Of a stretch of DNA of 64,000 bases, positions 1 to 8,054 are shown piece by piece; the stretch's first letter is position 1; each line of letters opens with the position of its first letter. The DNA comes from Mesobacillus maritimus (GTDB taxonomy: Bacteria; Bacillota; Bacilli; Bacillales; Cytobacillaceae): positions 1 through 64,000 of the forward strand of contig NZ_JACWFH010000024.1 of the NCBI RefSeq assembly GCF_019749255.1, read 5' to 3'. The notes under the pieces are model-generated. The model did not search any database, was not told the origin of the DNA, and saw only the letters and a program-made list of their open reading frames with translations. Both the position numbers and the translations under genes were made by a program.

Positions 1-71
1 TTACGTGTCTACTCTATAGGGTACATTTTAAAAACTAGTCATGGCTTTTTTTGATGGGTTCTTTACGATCC

Positions 72-1055
72 TTAGTATACTTTATCTCCATTAAAAATAG
101 AGTTCTTTACGACAACGTAATCAACATTCCGAATGGCGCTTAGTTTGTCTCCACCAGCATATGAGATGGAAGACTGAAGATCTTGTTCCATTTCGGTTAA
201 CGTTTCTTGTAATTGTCCTTTGTACTCAACAAACATTTTTTTTCCTTCGACGTTTTTCTTTTCGCCTTTTTGGAACTCCGAAGCGGATCCGAAGTATTCT
301 TTATAAAGTTTTCCGTCTCGTTCTACCGTTTCGCCAGGAGATTCTTCGTGACCAGCAAATAGAGAACCAATCATAACCATTGTCGCCCCGAAGCGGACAG
401 ATTTTGCGATATCCCCGTGTGTACGAATTCCACCATCAGCGATAACCGGCTTGCTTGCAGCTTTTGCACACCAGCGTAGAGCTGCTAGTTGCCAACCGCC
501 AGTACCAAATCCAGTTTTAATCTTTGTAATACATACTTTTCCAGGCCCGATGCCGACTTTTGTTGCATCCGCGCCAGCGTGTTCTAGCTCTCTAACAGCT
601 TCTGGAGTACCAACATTACCAGCGATAACAAAGCTATCAGGCAAGTTGTTTTTGATATGTTTAATCATTTCAATGACAGCATTTGAATGCCCATGGGCAA
701 TATCAATGGTGATGTATTCAGGTGTTATTTGTTCGTCCTTAAGTTGTTGAATAAAGCTATATTCGTCTTCTTTCACACCGACACTAATCGATGCGTACAA
801 TCCACGTGCATGCATGTCTTTGATAAAATCCACTCGCTTCTCTGGCTCAAAACGATGCATGATATAGAAATAATTGTTTTCAGCTAAGTAACGCGCAATT
901 TTTTCGTCAATAATTGTTTGCATGTTGGCTGGAACGACAGGCAATTTAAAGGAACGTCCTCCTAGTGTTACACTTGTATCACATTCAGAACGGCTATTTA
1001 CAACACATTTTGCAGGAATCAATTGAATATCTTCGTAGTCAAATACATTTTCCAT
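72..1055 (-). CDS. guaC: GMP reductase
   Basis: GMP reductase converts GMP to IMP with NADPH, linking guanine salvage to adenine nucleotides in the cytoplasm. The 327-residue protein has the IMPDH/GMPR barrel: the [20 protein letters not shown] segment, the catalytic loop GPGKVCITK with the nucleophile Cys175, and the phosphate-binding [15 protein letters not shown] stretch. It has no CBS domains, which separates it from IMP dehydrogenase. The ATG at 1055 is preferred over the GTG three codons upstream because an AGGGGTG ribosome site lies 6 bases before the ATG. A good promoter and a possible PurR-box pair lie upstream. Length and sequence fit the Bacillus GuaC/YumD family. Confidence 0.96.
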   Translation of the reverse strand: MENVFDYEDIQLIPAKCVVNSRSECDTSVTLGGRSFKLPVVPANMQTIIDEKIARYLAENNYFYIMHRFEPEKRVDFIKDMHARGLYASISVGVKEDEYSFIQQLKDEQITPEYITIDIAHGHSNAVIEMIKHIKNNLPDSFVIAGNVGTPEAVRELEHAGADATKVGIGPGKVCITKIKTGFGTGGWQLAALRWCAKAASKPVIADGGIRTHGDIAKSVRFGATMVMIGSLFAGHEESPGETVERDGKLYKEYFGSASEFQKGEKKNVEGKKMFVEYKGQLQETLTEMEQDLQSSISYAGGDKLSAIRNVDYVVVKNSIFNGDKVY

Positions 1056-1072
1056 AGAATACACCCCTAAAT

Positions 1073-1108
1073 ACGAATGTTTGAATTTAATAGAACAATA
1101 ATCGTTCG
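1073..1108 (-). promoter_or_regulatory. Candidate PurR-box pair
   Basis: Two CGAA cores in inverted orientation (CGAA at 1074-1077, TTCG at 1105-1108) flank the predicted guaC transcription start. PurR of Bacillus binds paired CGAA-core boxes and controls guaC in B. subtilis. The 27-base gap between cores is slightly longer than usual, so this is a candidate only. Confidence 0.35.
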
Positions 1109-1118
1109 TACATTAGGT

Positions 1119-1147
1119 AATATACCTTATTTTTACTTATCTGTCAA
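1119..1147 (-). promoter_or_regulatory. SigA-type promoter of guaC
   Basis: On the minus strand TTGACA (1142-1147) and TATATT (1119-1124) are separated by exactly 17 bases, a near-consensus vegetative promoter. Transcription would start near 1112, about 55 bases before the guaC start codon. Confidence 0.75.
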
Positions 1148-1248
1148 AGTGAATTCGGTATTTTATTTAGGTTTTTGTAACTATCGTTTATTAACCAAAA
1201 AATAGGGGTTAATTTCTAAGATGCATGTTTAAAAATTAGCATCAACAT

Positions 1249-2445
1249 TCATGAAAGTAAAGACAATAAGAACCCTCCAATAGCTCCAGTTGCGACAATC
1301 ACCCACGGAGGTAGTTTCCAGTGAACCAACATGCTAAACAACACTGTAGCAAAAGCAAAGTCAATTGCAGATAAAATTGAAGTTGTCCAGATGGGGTGGT
1401 AAAAGGCAGAAATTAAAATTCCAACAACTGCGGCGTTTACTCCCATTAATGCTCCTTTTATTTTTGGATTTTGTCGTAAAGAGTTCCAAAAAGGTAGAGT
1501 TCCTACTATAAGTAGAAAAGCGGGCAAAAAGATTGCAACCGTTGCAAGAAGTCCGCCTTTCCATCCATTAATTACAGCACCGATATACGCTGCAAAAGTA
1601 AATAACGGTCCTGGTACTGCTTGAGCCATTCCGTACCCTGCAAGAAATTCTTCCTCACTTAGCCAACCTGTTGGGACGAACTCACGTTCAAGCAGTGGCA
1701 AAACCACATGTCCGCCGCCAAACACTAATGAACCAGATCGATAAAAGCTGTCAAACAAGGCCACCCAGTTAAGATTGGTCACTTCTCTTAGCAACGGAAG
1801 AGCAATTAACAATCCGAAAAAAAGTGTTAAACAAATGACCGCAAACCGCCGAGAAATTGGAAACTGCATCTGAGTAGTTTCTTTTTCATAGCTGTGATCT
1901 CGGTACAAAAGATAGCCGATAAATGCGGCGAAAAGGATGACACCAACTTGTGTAAAAGCGGTTTGCCATAAAAGGGTAATCACAATTGCAAATAAGGCAA
2001 TCGTTTTTCTTTGTATGTCTGGAGTTAAGTTCTTCGCCATTCCTAAAATTGCGTGGGCAACAACGACAACGGCGACTATCTTTAAGCCTTTAATCCAGCC
2101 AGTATCATTAAACCCCATAGTATGAAATAGGAGTGCGAAGAGAATTAGAACAATAACGGAGGGAAGAGTAAACCCGATAAATGAAACGATTCCTCCTAGG
2201 ACTCCTGCTCGCATTACACCAATTCCAATTCCAACCTGGCTACTTGCAGGTCCGGGAAGGAACTGACATAACGCAACTAAATCGGCATAGCCTTTTTCAT
2301 CCAACCACTTTCGCCTGCGGATATACTCTTCATGGAAATACCCTAAATGAGCAACTGGGCCACCAAAGGAAGTTAGTCCTAGTCTTGTCGATACTTTCAG
2401 GATCTCCAGTAATATCTTTAATTTGCTTTCACTATTATTTGTCAT
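1249..2445 (-). CDS. chrA: Chromate transporter ChrA, long two-domain form
   Basis: Integral membrane protein of the CHR family, which exports chromate. The 398 residues contain two homologous CHR halves: the first holds TSFGGPVAHLGYFHEEY and the FLPGPASSQVGIGIG motif, the second repeats the pattern with FGGGHVVLPLLEREFV and QAVPGPLFTFAAYIG. A long charged loop near residues 190-200 separates them. The start at 2445 has a GGAAGGTG ribosome site and lies 15 bases after the padR stop, so padR and chrA form one transcription unit. A PadR operator upstream suggests substrate-inducible expression. Sulfate or another oxyanion is an alternative substrate. Confidence 0.92.
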   Translation of the reverse strand: MTNNSESKLKILLEILKVSTRLGLTSFGGPVAHLGYFHEEYIRRRKWLDEKGYADLVALCQFLPGPASSQVGIGIGVMRAGVLGGIVSFIGFTLPSVIVLILFALLFHTMGFNDTGWIKGLKIVAVVVVAHAILGMAKNLTPDIQRKTIALFAIVITLLWQTAFTQVGVILFAAFIGYLLYRDHSYEKETTQMQFPISRRFAVICLTLFFGLLIALPLLREVTNLNWVALFDSFYRSGSLVFGGGHVVLPLLEREFVPTGWLSEEEFLAGYGMAQAVPGPLFTFAAYIGAVINGWKGGLLATVAIFLPAFLLIVGTLPFWNSLRQNPKIKGALMGVNAAVVGILISAFYHPIWTTSILSAIDFAFATVLFSMLVHWKLPPWVIVATGAIGGFLLSLLS

Positions 2446-2460
2446 GTTTCACCTTCCTCG

Positions 2461-2769
2461 TTAGTCTTTGATTTCCTTAAAAAGCTCGAATGCTTTGTTC
2501 CTAGCTTCTATTAAAACAAGCTCGCCTTTTTCAGTAGTTGAATAATACTTTCTTATTTTCCCCTCAACGTTTTTCTCTTCCTTTACTAAAAGCATATCTT
2601 TTTCCATGTTGTGAAGAATGGGATATAAGGTACCAGCGCTGATATCATAACCGTGCTCTCTTAGTTCCTCAAGCATCCATAACCCAAAGATAGGATGAAC
2701 TTTGGCGTGGTGGAGGATATGGATTTGTATAAATCCTAAAAATAGTTTTCGCAATACTCGATCTTCCAT
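2461..2769 (-). CDS. PadR-family transcriptional regulator
   Basis: A 102-residue winged-helix repressor of the PadR family: LGFIQIHILHHAKVHPIFG, then ISAGTLYPILHNMEKDMLL as the recognition helix and wing, and a C-terminal helix for dimerisation. The ATG at 2769 is chosen over one at 2778 because the GAGGTG ribosome site is correctly spaced only for the inner codon. It is first in an operon with chrA. PadR proteins usually repress their own operon, and an inverted repeat just upstream fits that. The inducer is presumably chromate or a related stress, which is inference. Confidence 0.9.
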   Translation of the reverse strand: MEDRVLRKLFLGFIQIHILHHAKVHPIFGLWMLEELREHGYDISAGTLYPILHNMEKDMLLVKEEKNVEGKIRKYYSTTEKGELVLIEARNKAFELFKEIKD

Positions 2770-2785
2770 TTCATTCACCTCGCTT

Positions 2786-2816
2786 ATATCGAAACATAAT
2801 ATCGAAAACCGATATT
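2786..2816. promoter_or_regulatory. Candidate PadR operator
   Basis: A perfect inverted repeat AATATCG-5-CGATATT spans 2798-2816, and a third ATATCG half site lies at 2786-2791, one helical turn away. It sits directly upstream of the padR ribosome site. The three-half-site arrangement suggests autoregulation of padR-chrA. Confidence 0.55.
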
Positions 2817-3126
2817 GAAAAGATAACCTATTTGTAACTCTGTGACAAGGATAATTAGGTAAGGTTTACACAATCTTTACATTCAATGAGGGAGTGTTGA
2901 AATTATATCCCATCATGAAAAGGTTTTGAAGGATAAACGGATAAGAATATGAGAAGAGTACGTGGTTTATGAGAGCTTCAAAGCACACGATAACAAAGGA
3001 GAGAAAAGAATAAGTGTCGTAGAGAAGCTATTCTTTTTTATATTGTTATTTAGAAGATTCGAATAACCTAATCCTTTATGTAGAAACTAAGGAAATACTT
3101 GTATGCTGACGTTTAGGAGTGGTGAG
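2817..3126. other. Intergenic region with hairpin before ilvA
   Basis: No gene is seen here. An AAAAGAATA/TATTCTTTT stem (3004-3012 with 3029-3037) followed by T residues lies 90 bases before ilvA and could be a weak terminator or attenuator. No CodY box or T-box core could be recognised. Confidence 0.3.
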
Positions 3127-4332
3127 ATGGTTTCTTTTCGTGAAATTGTTATGGCACATGAAAAGATGATGGGAATCGTTCATAAGACGCCCTTGGATTA
3201 CTCAAATACCTTTAGTGAATATGCAAATAATCAAGTTTATTTGAAACTTGAAAATCTACAAAAGACAGGGTCCTTTAAGGTCAGAGGATCTTATAATAAA
3301 ATGACCTCTTTGAAAAAAACGGAAATCCAAAATGGTGTGGTGGCGGCTTCTGCTGGAAATCATGCACAAGGTGTTGCCTATTCGAGTAGCATGCTAGGTA
3401 TTCCCTGTACGATTGTAATGCCTAAAGGAGCTCCATTAACGAAAGTGCAAGCAACGAAAAGCTACGGGGCAAAGGTGGAATTACATGGGGATGTTTTCGA
3501 TGATGCTTTAGATTATGCTCTGGAGCTGAAGGACAAAACTGGTGCTGCGTTTGTACATGCTTTTGATGATGACACCATTATCGCTGGACAAGGAACCGTC
3601 GGACTAGAAATTCTCGAACAGCTTCCTGATGTAGATGCCATTGTTTGTCCGGTTGGTGGTGGGGGATTAATTTCTGGTGTTGCTGCAGCCGTTAAAGAAA
3701 AACATCCATCCATTCAAATTTATGGTGTACAAGCAAAGGCTTGTACCAGCATGGAGCAGTCGTTACAGGAAAAGAAACCAGTATTCGTTGATTCTAGTCC
3801 AACCATGGCTGATGGAATTGCTGTAAAAAAGCCGGGGCAGCATACGTTTCAGATCGTGCAAAAGTATGTTGATGAAATGCTTTCAGTTGATGAAACAGAA
3901 ATTGCCCAAACGATGCTGATGCTTCTTGAACGAAATAAGCTACTGGTAGAAGGATCAGGAGCGGTTTCCCTTGCTGCAATGTTGTATCATAAACTACCAC
4001 TTAAGAATAAAAAAATAGTCCCTATTATAAGTGGCGGCAATGTTGACGTTAGTTTCATTTCGAGAATTATTGAAAGAGGAATGGTTGAAGCAGGGCGTTT
4101 TGTCCGGTTCAATACAATTCTCCAAGATAAACCAGGAAATTTAGAAAAAATCCTCCAAGTAGTCACCGAAAGGCAAGGGAATGTGTTGGATATTTCCTTA
4201 AGTCATATCGGAGACAGAATTCATCCAGGTTATGCCCAATTATCTTTATCAGTTGAAACAAAAGACCAACACCATATTGAAGAAATTTTTGAGGCTTTTA
4301 AGCAAAAAGGTTTTACAACAGATATTGTTTAG
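3127..4332 (+). CDS. ilvA: Threonine dehydratase (biosynthetic)
   Basis: PLP enzyme that deaminates threonine to 2-oxobutanoate, the first step of isoleucine synthesis. The 401-residue protein has the PLP lysine in KTGSFKVRGSYNK, the glycine-rich phosphate loop CPVGGGGLISG, and the ISGGNVD segment near the end of the catalytic domain. A C-terminal ACT-like regulatory domain (about residues 320-401, RFNTILQDKPGNLEKILQVV) supports feedback control by isoleucine. The ATG at 3127 has AGGAG 7 bases upstream; an earlier ATG at 3103 lacks a site. It stands alone without ilvBCD genes, as in B. subtilis. Confidence 0.93.
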   Translation: MVSFREIVMAHEKMMGIVHKTPLDYSNTFSEYANNQVYLKLENLQKTGSFKVRGSYNKMTSLKKTEIQNGVVAASAGNHAQGVAYSSSMLGIPCTIVMPKGAPLTKVQATKSYGAKVELHGDVFDDALDYALELKDKTGAAFVHAFDDDTIIAGQGTVGLEILEQLPDVDAIVCPVGGGGLISGVAAAVKEKHPSIQIYGVQAKACTSMEQSLQEKKPVFVDSSPTMADGIAVKKPGQHTFQIVQKYVDEMLSVDETEIAQTMLMLLERNKLLVEGSGAVSLAAMLYHKLPLKNKKIVPIISGGNVDVSFISRIIERGMVEAGRFVRFNTILQDKPGNLEKILQVVTERQGNVLDISLSHIGDRIHPGYAQLSLSVETKDQHHIEEIFEAFKQKGFTTDIV

Positions 4333-4350
4333 CTCCGAAGGTCACAAAAA

Positions 4351-4375
4351 AACCTGGCCGGATATCGGTCAGGTT
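4351..4375 (+). terminator. Weak hairpin after ilvA
   Basis: AACCTG and CAGGTT arms with an inner CCG/CGG pair form a hairpin 18 bases after the ilvA stop. The T tract is poor, so termination may be inefficient or Rho-assisted. Confidence 0.4.
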
Positions 4376-4465
4376 ATCTTGATGGTCTATATTTCAATAT
4401 TGTTTATCTATGCTGTTTCATAACCGTTCATGGTTGCTACTTTCTGTTAAATAGGCTAATTCGCT

Positions 4466-4627
4466 TTAAAGGCTTCGGGTATTTTTAGGAGTTGCCCTTA
4501 CCATCGTGTAAATGTCTTGGGTAGAGTGTTTCTCTAATAGAGTGAGTCTGTTTTTTATTTCACCTAAGTTCTTTTTGACATCACGAAATCCTTCCTGGAT
4601 TAGTTGAGCCAACTGTAGGTTATCCAT
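4466..4627 (-). CDS. Small helical protein, unknown function
   Basis: A 53-codon reading frame starting MDNLQLAQLIQEGF with an amphipathic, heptad-like run (IKNRLTLLEKHSTQDIYTMV) that predicts a short coiled coil. An AGGGG sequence lies only 3 bases before the ATG, closer than usual. It occupies an otherwise empty 530-base gap, and its composition is protein-like rather than random. Similar short coiled-coil proteins are common in Bacillus and phage genomes, but I do not recognise this one. Confidence 0.45.
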   Translation of the reverse strand: MDNLQLAQLIQEGFRDVKKNLGEIKNRLTLLEKHSTQDIYTMVRATPKNTRSL

Positions 4628-4752
4628 ATACCCCTTTATCCCTATCTTATTTAAGAGTTTATCTATTAGAATTTTATACTACATTATTTGTTTGCTAGCA
4701 TCACAGTCCAATTATTATAGGGACATTTGGATTCGGAAGAGTGGTAGAAATA

Positions 4753-4802
4753 TAGCATAAAGATCCTCGTTGGGCATACAGTCAGGTTGCTATGTTATGC
4801 TA
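4753..4802 (+). promoter_or_regulatory. Possible 5' UTR hairpin of the macrolide kinase gene
   Basis: TAGCATAA (4753-4760) is the exact complement of TTATGCTA (4795-4802), about 60 bases before the kinase start. A TATTAT -10-like hexamer lies upstream near 4714. I find no leader ORF with a ribosome site and no terminator, so a regulatory role is uncertain. Confidence 0.25.
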
Positions 4803-4863
4803 GCAGTGGCAGTAAAATGAGAGAAACACAGATTATATTAATTAGAGTAAGGGAAGTGAATAA

Positions 4864-5766
4864 ATGGATCTTACGAATGATCAAATAATTGAGTTATCAA
4901 AATCACATGGACTTGTGTTGAAAGAGGACTCGTTATCAAGGAATGAATCGGGTCTTGATTTTCTAGTTGTCATGGCAGCTGAAGAGAATGGAGAGCAATG
5001 GGTTTTGAGAATTCCTAGGCGTCCAGATGTGATTACGACTGCTAGAAAAGAGAAGAAGATTTTGGAATTGTTAAAAGGAAAACTTCACATCCAAACCCCT
5101 CAATGGGACGTTTTTTCTGACGGGTTGATTGCGTATAAATTATTAGATGGTGTGCCTACTGGAACGATTGATCCTGATGCAAAAGCGTATGTATGGGAAA
5201 TTGATGAAAAGAATGTCCCTGATTCCTTCAACGAAACGCTAGGGAATGCCTTGGCAGACTTGCACAGTATTTCACACCTTGAGGCGGAACGAGCTGGCCT
5301 TTCTGTTTTAGCTCCAGAACAGTTAAGGGACTCGATGCGGGAAAGAATGAAGAAAGTGAAGGATGAATATGGCGTAGGGGAGGAGCTATGGAGTAGGTGG
5401 CAAGAGTGGCTAGAAAATGAAGAGTTGTGGCCAAAGGAGTCTGCCTTTATTCATGGAGATTTGCATGCAGGTCATATATTAATTAATGAAGGTGCTTGTG
5501 TTACGGGATTCATTGATTGGACCGAGGCTAGAGTTGATGATCCAGCCCATGATTTTGTTGTCCATTTTACAGCATTTGGTGATGAAGCGCTAGAAAGTCT
5601 AATCGAATCTTATCGAGTTGCTGGTGGCTATGTATGGCCATACATGCGAGAACATATCCATGAACTTACGGCTTCTTATCCTGTTGCGATTGCAGAGTTT
5701 GCGAAGAAGTCTGGTTTAGAGGAGTTTGAATTAATGGCCAAGCAAATGCTTGGAGTAATGGATTAA
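4864..5766 (+). CDS. Macrolide 2'-phosphotransferase family kinase
   Basis: Aminoglycoside-phosphotransferase-fold kinase most like the chromosomal macrolide 2'-phosphotransferases of Bacillus, which inactivate 14- to 16-membered macrolides with GTP. The 300 residues show an N-lobe ending in WVLRIPRRPDV, a hinge region YKLLDGVPTG, the catalytic loop FIHGDLHAGHILI with its Asp and a downstream metal ligand in IDWTEARVDDPAHDF. The start has a GGAAGTG site. It is monocistronic, followed by a strong terminator. Drug range cannot be read from sequence, and such genes often give weak intrinsic resistance. Confidence 0.85.
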   Translation: MDLTNDQIIELSKSHGLVLKEDSLSRNESGLDFLVVMAAEENGEQWVLRIPRRPDVITTARKEKKILELLKGKLHIQTPQWDVFSDGLIAYKLLDGVPTGTIDPDAKAYVWEIDEKNVPDSFNETLGNALADLHSISHLEAERAGLSVLAPEQLRDSMRERMKKVKDEYGVGEELWSRWQEWLENEELWPKESAFIHGDLHAGHILINEGACVTGFIDWTEARVDDPAHDFVVHFTAFGDEALESLIESYRVAGGYVWPYMREHIHELTASYPVAIAEFAKKSGLEEFELMAKQMLGVMD

Positions 5767-5779
5767 ATCGGGTTGAAAA

Positions 5780-5811
5780 GATGGATAGTGCCAAACACTA
5801 TCCATCTTTTT
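5780..5811 (+). terminator. Intrinsic terminator
   Basis: GATGGATAGTG and CACTATCCATC form an 11-pair stem with a 5-base loop followed by TTTTT, 14 bases after the kinase stop. Confidence 0.9.
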
Positions 5812-5902
5812 AGTAGATGATGATCTTTTGCGTTTGTTATCTTCGAAAAAATGTTATATTTAAATAATAGAAATTATTCGGAAAAGGGAAGGGGCTTCTT
5901 TG

Positions 5903-6852
5903 ATGGCAACAAGAGAAAAACTAACAGCAGCACAAGATGTTTTGAAGCAAATTATTGTTGGGCAGGACAACTGTGTGGAGTTATTGTTTACGAGTTTACT
6001 AAGTGGCGGCCATGTTTTACTTGAAAGTGTACCAGGTTCCGGAAAAACGAGATTGGCAAAAGCTTTTGCAAAAATAATCAAAGGGCAATTTAGTCGAATT
6101 CAATTTACACCAGATGTATTGCCAAGTGACGTAACTGGCATTCAATTTTTTAATCCAAAGACCCAAAATTTCGAACTACGTGTTGGCCCGGTTCAAGCGA
6201 ATGTGTTACTAGCGGATGAAATCAATCGTGCTACACCAAGAACACAATCCAGCCTACTCGAGGTGATGGAGGAACATCAAACAACGATTGATGGGGAAAC
6301 CGTTCATCTGCCATCACCGTTTTTCGTGATTGCGACCCAGAATCCAATTGAATCGAACCATGGAACCTTTCCGCTACCGGAGGCACAATTAGATCGATTT
6401 CTAATGAAATTAAACTAGCTTACCCTTCGTTTGAACAGGAAAAGGAAATTTTGCTTCTTCAGCGTGAAAGCGATTCGCTAAATGAAATTAAACCGATTTT
6501 CACGACAGAGGAGGTTGTATCGCTTCAACAGGAGGTACGAAAGATTCTGGTTTCAGAAGTGGTTGCGGACTATTTGCTACGAATCATTCACCGAACAAGA
6601 GAACACAAAGAAATTGAGCTTGGTGCGAGTTCTCGAGCGGCGTTAGCTCTCATGCGTGCTGGACAAGCACTAGCTTTCCTTCACGGGAGAGAATATGTTA
6701 CCCCGCAAGATATCAAGATATTAGCAGCTTCTGTTTTGGAGCACCGGTTAATTCTTTCAATGGACGGGGCGATGCGTAACGAAAAGGTTGATGTAGTTCG
6801 TGAAATCATTGAGTCCGTCGAAGTTCCAGTAGAATTGGAGCTTAGCAGGTAA
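5903..6852 (+). pseudogene. MoxR-family AAA+ ATPase, frameshifted
   Basis: MoxR ATPases act as chaperones for the assembly of neighbouring DUF58 and membrane proteins. Walker A is GSGKTR near residue 50, Walker B is LLADEINRA and sensor 1 is FVIATQNP. After QLDRFLMK the frame hits TAG at 6416-6418. Reading one frame over from there gives KLAYPSFEQEKEILLLQR and the normal C-terminal lid to 6852. Restoring one A in the run near 6400 gives a 316-codon gene of normal family length, so this is a single-base deletion or a sequencing error. Start at 5903 follows an AAGGGG site. The stop overlaps the DUF58 start codon. Confidence 0.85.
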
Positions 6853-8054
6853 TGCAGTGGGTCAAGGATAGCGTGGATCAAAAGGATAACCATTTTGACC
6901 TTCTTACCGGGCTAATCATCCTGCTAACGATAATAGGGTTGTACCTGGATCGTCAGCTTGTGTTTTTATTTATTGGGTTACTAGGTGTGTATTTAATAGG
7001 AATTCACTATTACAATCATCAAGTTGGTAAAGGTATTGTCCTTGAAAACCCAGAATTATTGGTGCGAAGTTATGAGGGTGAAGAAACGCAATTAAATCTG
7101 ACCATTACGAATCATTCGAGAGTCCCTTATTTAAATGGGAAATTATCTTTTGAAATGAACAAACAAATCAATAGTGAGCAGTATTTACAGGCAACTAAGA
7201 AGGATTATAGTCTCTACCATGTTCCCTTTTCGTTGCCAGGTAAAAGTAAAGTAACTGTAACCATTCCGTTGAAAGTAGATAAGCGGGGGATAGGCCGATT
7301 GAATAAGATTGAATATTCTTTTCCACATCTTCTACTTTTCCAACCAATTGTTTTACAATTTAAGGAGCGGTTTCGGACAGAATTCCTGGTTTATCCAAAG
7401 CTTCAACCAATTGCGAACATAGGGAGTAACCAGAATCAACATATCGGGGATGACACATCGCTCTTTTCTCCTTATGAAGATTTATTGCGCCCTGTTGGGA
7501 CGAGAAACTACGTTCAATCTGACCCATTTCAACGGATTCATTGGAAAGCGAGTGCGCATAGTCAAAAACTGCAAACGAAGATATACGAACGGAATCAACA
7601 GATTGCCTGGACTATCATAGTGAATATAGCCAAGAAAAGTCCGCTGGGGAATTATGCGACAAACGCAGACTTGGAAGAAATTTTATCAGAAGCTGCCTAT
7701 TTATCTCGTTGGATTACGAAACAAGATCAGCCAGTTGAACTCTATATCAATGGTTCTGTCATGACAAAATATCTCCATTTGGAGGAAGATCAGGGACTTC
7801 GCCATTTGAAACGCATTCTCGAGCTACTAGCAAGGGTTGAGACAGGGAGTAGAATTTATCCGATAGAGAATCTTCTCCACCATGTTCATAAGTTCTATCA
7901 TGAACCTCGTAAAGTTGTCATGACAGGAGAGTTAGAGGAGTCTTTTTCTCCCCAACTGAACAAGCTCTTAGAAGGCAGACATCAAGTCTATCATGTGGAA
8001 AAGTCTTGTTTAACACCCATTATATTGAAGGGAAAGCAGCGCAATGGTGCATAA
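6852..8054 (+). CDS. DUF58 domain protein
   Basis: Second gene of a MoxR-DUF58-transglutaminase-like cluster (compare B. subtilis yeaC-yeaD-yebA). Two N-terminal membrane helices (about residues 15-50) are followed by a beta-rich region and the DUF58 signature around PVGTRNYVQSDPFQRIHWKA, then a von Willebrand A-like C-terminal part. The ATG overlaps the preceding TAA, and the last 11 bases overlap the next gene, so the three are translationally coupled. Role is unknown; it probably forms a membrane complex with the other two. It remains intact although the MoxR frame is broken. Confidence 0.85.
   Translation: MQWVKDSVDQKDNHFDLLTGLIILLTIIGLYLDRQLVFLFIGLLGVYLIGIHYYNHQVGKGIVLENPELLVRSYEGEETQLNLTITNHSRVPYLNGKLSFEMNKQINSEQYLQATKKDYSLYHVPFSLPGKSKVTVTIPLKVDKRGIGRLNKIEYSFPHLLLFQPIVLQFKERFRTEFLVYPKLQPIANIGSNQNQHIGDDTSLFSPYEDLLRPVGTRNYVQSDPFQRIHWKASAHSQKLQTKIYERNQQIAWTIIVNIAKKSPLGNYATNADLEEILSEAAYLSRWITKQDQPVELYINGSVMTKYLHLEEDQGLRHLKRILELLARVETGSRIYPIENLLHHVHKFYHEPRKVVMTGELEESFSPQLNKLLEGRHQVYHVEKSCLTPIILKGKQRNGA

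Noticed and set aside
58-112. Direct repeat GTTCTTTACGA at 58-68 and 102-112 near the guaC stop
   Set aside because: Only 11 bases, one copy is coding, and no mobile-element features accompany it; likely chance.
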